Source of the DNA: Thermoplasmata archaeon
Lineage (GTDB): Archaea > Thermoplasmatota > Thermoplasmata > Lutacidiplasmatales > UBA184
DNA: 33,554 nt
Assembly: GCA_021828665.1 (NCBI GenBank)
Contig: JAJZDH010000004.1
Coordinates: forward strand, 1-33,554
Direction: 5' to 3'
Part shown: positions 32,050 to 33,554 of the stretch, one piece after another
Position numbering within the stretch: the stretch's first letter is position 1
Layout of the letters: each line of letters starts with the position of its first letter
Position numbers and translations under genes: made by a program
The notes under the pieces: model-generated
Database searches by the model: none
What the model was told of the DNA's origin: nothing
What the model saw: the letters and a program-made list of their open reading frames with translations, nothing else

Positions 32050-33148
32050 GGAGTCGGCGGAGTCGGTCTCGGCCCGGGCGCTCCGCCCGACGCTCGACCT
32101 CGCCGAGCAGGTCTACGACCAGCTCGCCCACGGGGAGATTCCCCGGATGCGGCTGCCGCTGCGGACGAAGCAGAACATCGCCTTCCAGATGCGCGAGGGG
32201 GTCTGGAAGCTCGGGCGCGCGCTGGGGACCCGGAGCGCCCGGAAGAAGGACGGGGCGCTGATGCTCCTGCGGACCTTCTACCTCGTCGATTTCATCGGGG
32301 AGATGGCGCGGGCCGGGAAGACGTCGACGCTCCGGGAGCTGTACTACATCAGCGAGGGGTGGGAGGAGGGGAAGTTCCACAGCGAGGACGAGTCGAACCT
32401 GCTCATCGAGGACCTCGAGGTCCTCTGCACCCGGCTCCGGGAGGATTTCCGGCTGCATCCGGAGGAGAACGGCGCCTCCGTCATCGGGGACCTCACCCTG
32501 AGGGAGCGCAACCGCAAGGGGATCGCCAAGAAGATCAACTGCCGGGACGACGTGGGGGACGGCGGCTACGCGCTGCCGTTCAACGTGGAGCGCGAGAAGA
32601 TCGAACTCCTGAGCACCGGCGCGAAGTTCATCATCGCCATCGAGTGCGGCGGCATGGTCGACCGGCTCGCGGAGAACGGGTTCGACGAGCAGCACGACGC
32701 GCTCCTGGTCCACCTGAAGGGACAGCCGGCCCGGTCGACGCGCCGCTTCCTCAAGCGGCTCAACGAGGAGATGAAGCTGCCCGTGGTGGTCTTCACCGAC
32801 GGCGACCCCTGGTCGTTCCGGATCTTCGCCTCGGTGGCCTACGGGGCGATCAAGACGGCCCATCTCTCCCAGTACCTGGCGACCCCCTCCGCGGAGTTCC
32901 TGGGGGTGACCCCCTCCGACATCGAGAACTACGACCTCCCGTCGGACAAGCTCAGCGACGTGGACATCCGGGCGCTGCAGGCGGAGCTCACGGATCCCCG
33001 GTTCCAGACCGCCGAGTGGCGGGCCGAGATCGAGCTCATGCTGAAGAACGGGAAGAAGGCGGAGCAGCAGTCGCTCGCGAAGTACGGGCTCAACTACGTG
33101 ACCGAGAAATACCTGCCCGAGAAGCTCACCGAGATGGGGATCCTCTAG
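32012..33148 (+). CDS. top6A: DNA topoisomerase VI subunit A
   Basis: The 378-residue DNA-cleaving subunit, homologous to the meiotic recombinase Spo11. The catalytic tyrosine lies in [11 protein letters not shown] (Tyr111/Tyr112), within the winged-helix domain. The Toprim domain shows Glu211 in IAIECGGM and the acidic pair Asp263/Asp265 in FTDGDPWSF. An N-terminal basic/acidic extension of about 25 residues precedes the conserved part. ATG 32012 lies inside top6B, preceded by GGAGGTGG at 31999-32006, so translation is coupled and the two subunits are made together. Confidence 0.96.
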   Translation: MARRAKEPSTKSEESAESVSARALRPTLDLAEQVYDQLAHGEIPRMRLPLRTKQNIAFQMREGVWKLGRALGTRSARKKDGALMLLRTFYLVDFIGEMARAGKTSTLRELYYISEGWEEGKFHSEDESNLLIEDLEVLCTRLREDFRLHPEENGASVIGDLTLRERNRKGIAKKINCRDDVGDGGYALPFNVEREKIELLSTGAKFIIAIECGGMVDRLAENGFDEQHDALLVHLKGQPARSTRRFLKRLNEEMKLPVVVFTDGDPWSFRIFASVAYGAIKTAHLSQYLATPSAEFLGVTPSDIENYDLPSDKLSDVDIRALQAELTDPRFQTAEWRAEIELMLKNGKKAEQQSLAKYGLNYVTEKYLPEKLTEMGIL

Positions 33149-33208
33149 GAGGGACCGGGACCCGCGGGCCCCCCTTCCGGCGGCTCCGGCCGTCCGTCCC
33201 CCGCCGGG
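33149..33208. other. Spacer between convergent genes
   Basis: Sixty bases of GC-rich DNA follow the top6A stop, with a CCCGCGGG palindrome near 33162-33169. No T-tract or other recognisable terminator is seen. Confidence 0.35.
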
Positions 33209-33554
33209 TCAGGGGGCGAGGTCGGCCTCGGAGAACGGCTCCGGCCCGGCGAACTCCCCGACCCGGGACTCCGGAACGTAGACGAACCGCCCGGAACCCC
33301 ACGGCCGGCGGACCCACGGAAGACCCTGCTCGACGAAACGCTCCGATTCGGCGGAGGTCTCGAGCGCCGAGCCCGGGTCCTCCGGCCCCGGCACGATCCC
33401 GTCGGCGCCGAGGAGGAGCCCATCGGACGGCTCGTCGTACCGCAGCCACTCCACGGGGCAGAGGACCCACAGGCCGAGGAGGCGCGGCCGGAGCTTCGAT
33501 TCGCTCTCCGTCTCGGTCCGGTGGAAGACCGCGTACCGGCCCGTGCCGCGGGGA
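33209..33554 (-). CDS. Unknown protein, C-terminal part (runs off the window)
   Basis: A frame open from the window edge to a TGA at 33209-33211 encodes at least 114 residues, partial at its 5' end. The visible part is soluble and acidic, with hydrophobic core stretches such as LLGLWVLCPVEWLRYDEPSD and GLPWVRRPWGSGRFVYVPES. Codon third positions are strongly GC-rich as in the real genes nearby, which favours this frame over the other two. A GTG at 33452-33454 could serve as an internal start, but the reading is continuous upstream of it. I do not recognise a family. Confidence 0.5.
   Translation of the reverse strand, partial: PRGTGRYAVFHRTETESESKLRPRLLGLWVLCPVEWLRYDEPSDGLLLGADGIVPGPEDPGSALETSAESERFVEQGLPWVRRPWGSGRFVYVPESRVGEFAGPEPFSEADLAP

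Noticed and set aside
1-33554. CRISPR array, tRNA, rRNA, insertion sequence or prophage
   Set aside because: I saw no regularly spaced repeats, clover-leaf sequence with CCA-adjacent stem, rRNA core sequence, transposase or integrase, or phage structural gene on either strand.

Overview
The window reads as a compact, very GC-rich (by eye near 70%) archaeal chromosome segment. Archaeal signs are both subunits of DNA topoisomerase VI, a geranylgeranyl-reductase-family flavoprotein, a Dph6-like diphthamide enzyme, a thermopsin-family secreted protein, and AT-rich TATA-like boxes about 28-30 bases upstream of several start codons. Thermopsin plus an 11-subunit Nuo-type complex I points to a Thermoplasmata-related euryarchaeon outside the order Thermoplasmatales, whose cultured members are known to lack topoisomerase VI. 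This placement is an inference. I see no tRNA, rRNA, CRISPR array, insertion sequence or phage gene.

Layout: (1) 1-2675: a noncoding GC-rich leader with two hairpins, then osmC and an S9-family peptidase. (2) 2809-7407: a large thermopsin-family surface protein on the minus strand, a 0.6 kb noncoding spacer, and a two-gene ABC transporter. (3) 7598-11685: a Dph6-like PP-loop protein, then a three-gene cassette of an unknown protein, a MoxR-like AAA+ ATPase and a VWA protein with a degenerate metallopeptidase-like domain. (4) 11678-15896: a small four-helix membrane protein, NfeD, a long SPFH protein with an 11-residue repeat, a crotonase-fold isomerase and a GNAT acetyltransferase. (5) 16054-28596: nuoABCDHIJKLMN followed without a gap by a geranylgeranyl-reductase-family gene and a polyprenyl diphosphate synthase. 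(6) 28676-30000: a paralogue of the four-helix membrane protein and a nitrilase-family hydrolase. (7) 30028-33148: top6B-top6A, then the end of an unknown minus-strand gene.

The Nuo cluster has no NuoE, NuoF or NuoG, so there is no NADH-oxidising module here. Its NuoI carries four ferredoxin-type cysteine motifs instead of the usual two, which suggests an altered electron entry arm, perhaps for ferredoxin. The two isoprenoid genes at the end of the same apparent operon may make and partly saturate a quinone tail or membrane lipids. Genes are packed with ATGA/GTGA overlaps. Several transcription-unit-leading genes look leaderless (TATA-like box about 28-30 bases before the start codon), while many genes inside operons carry GGAGG-like ribosome-binding sites.
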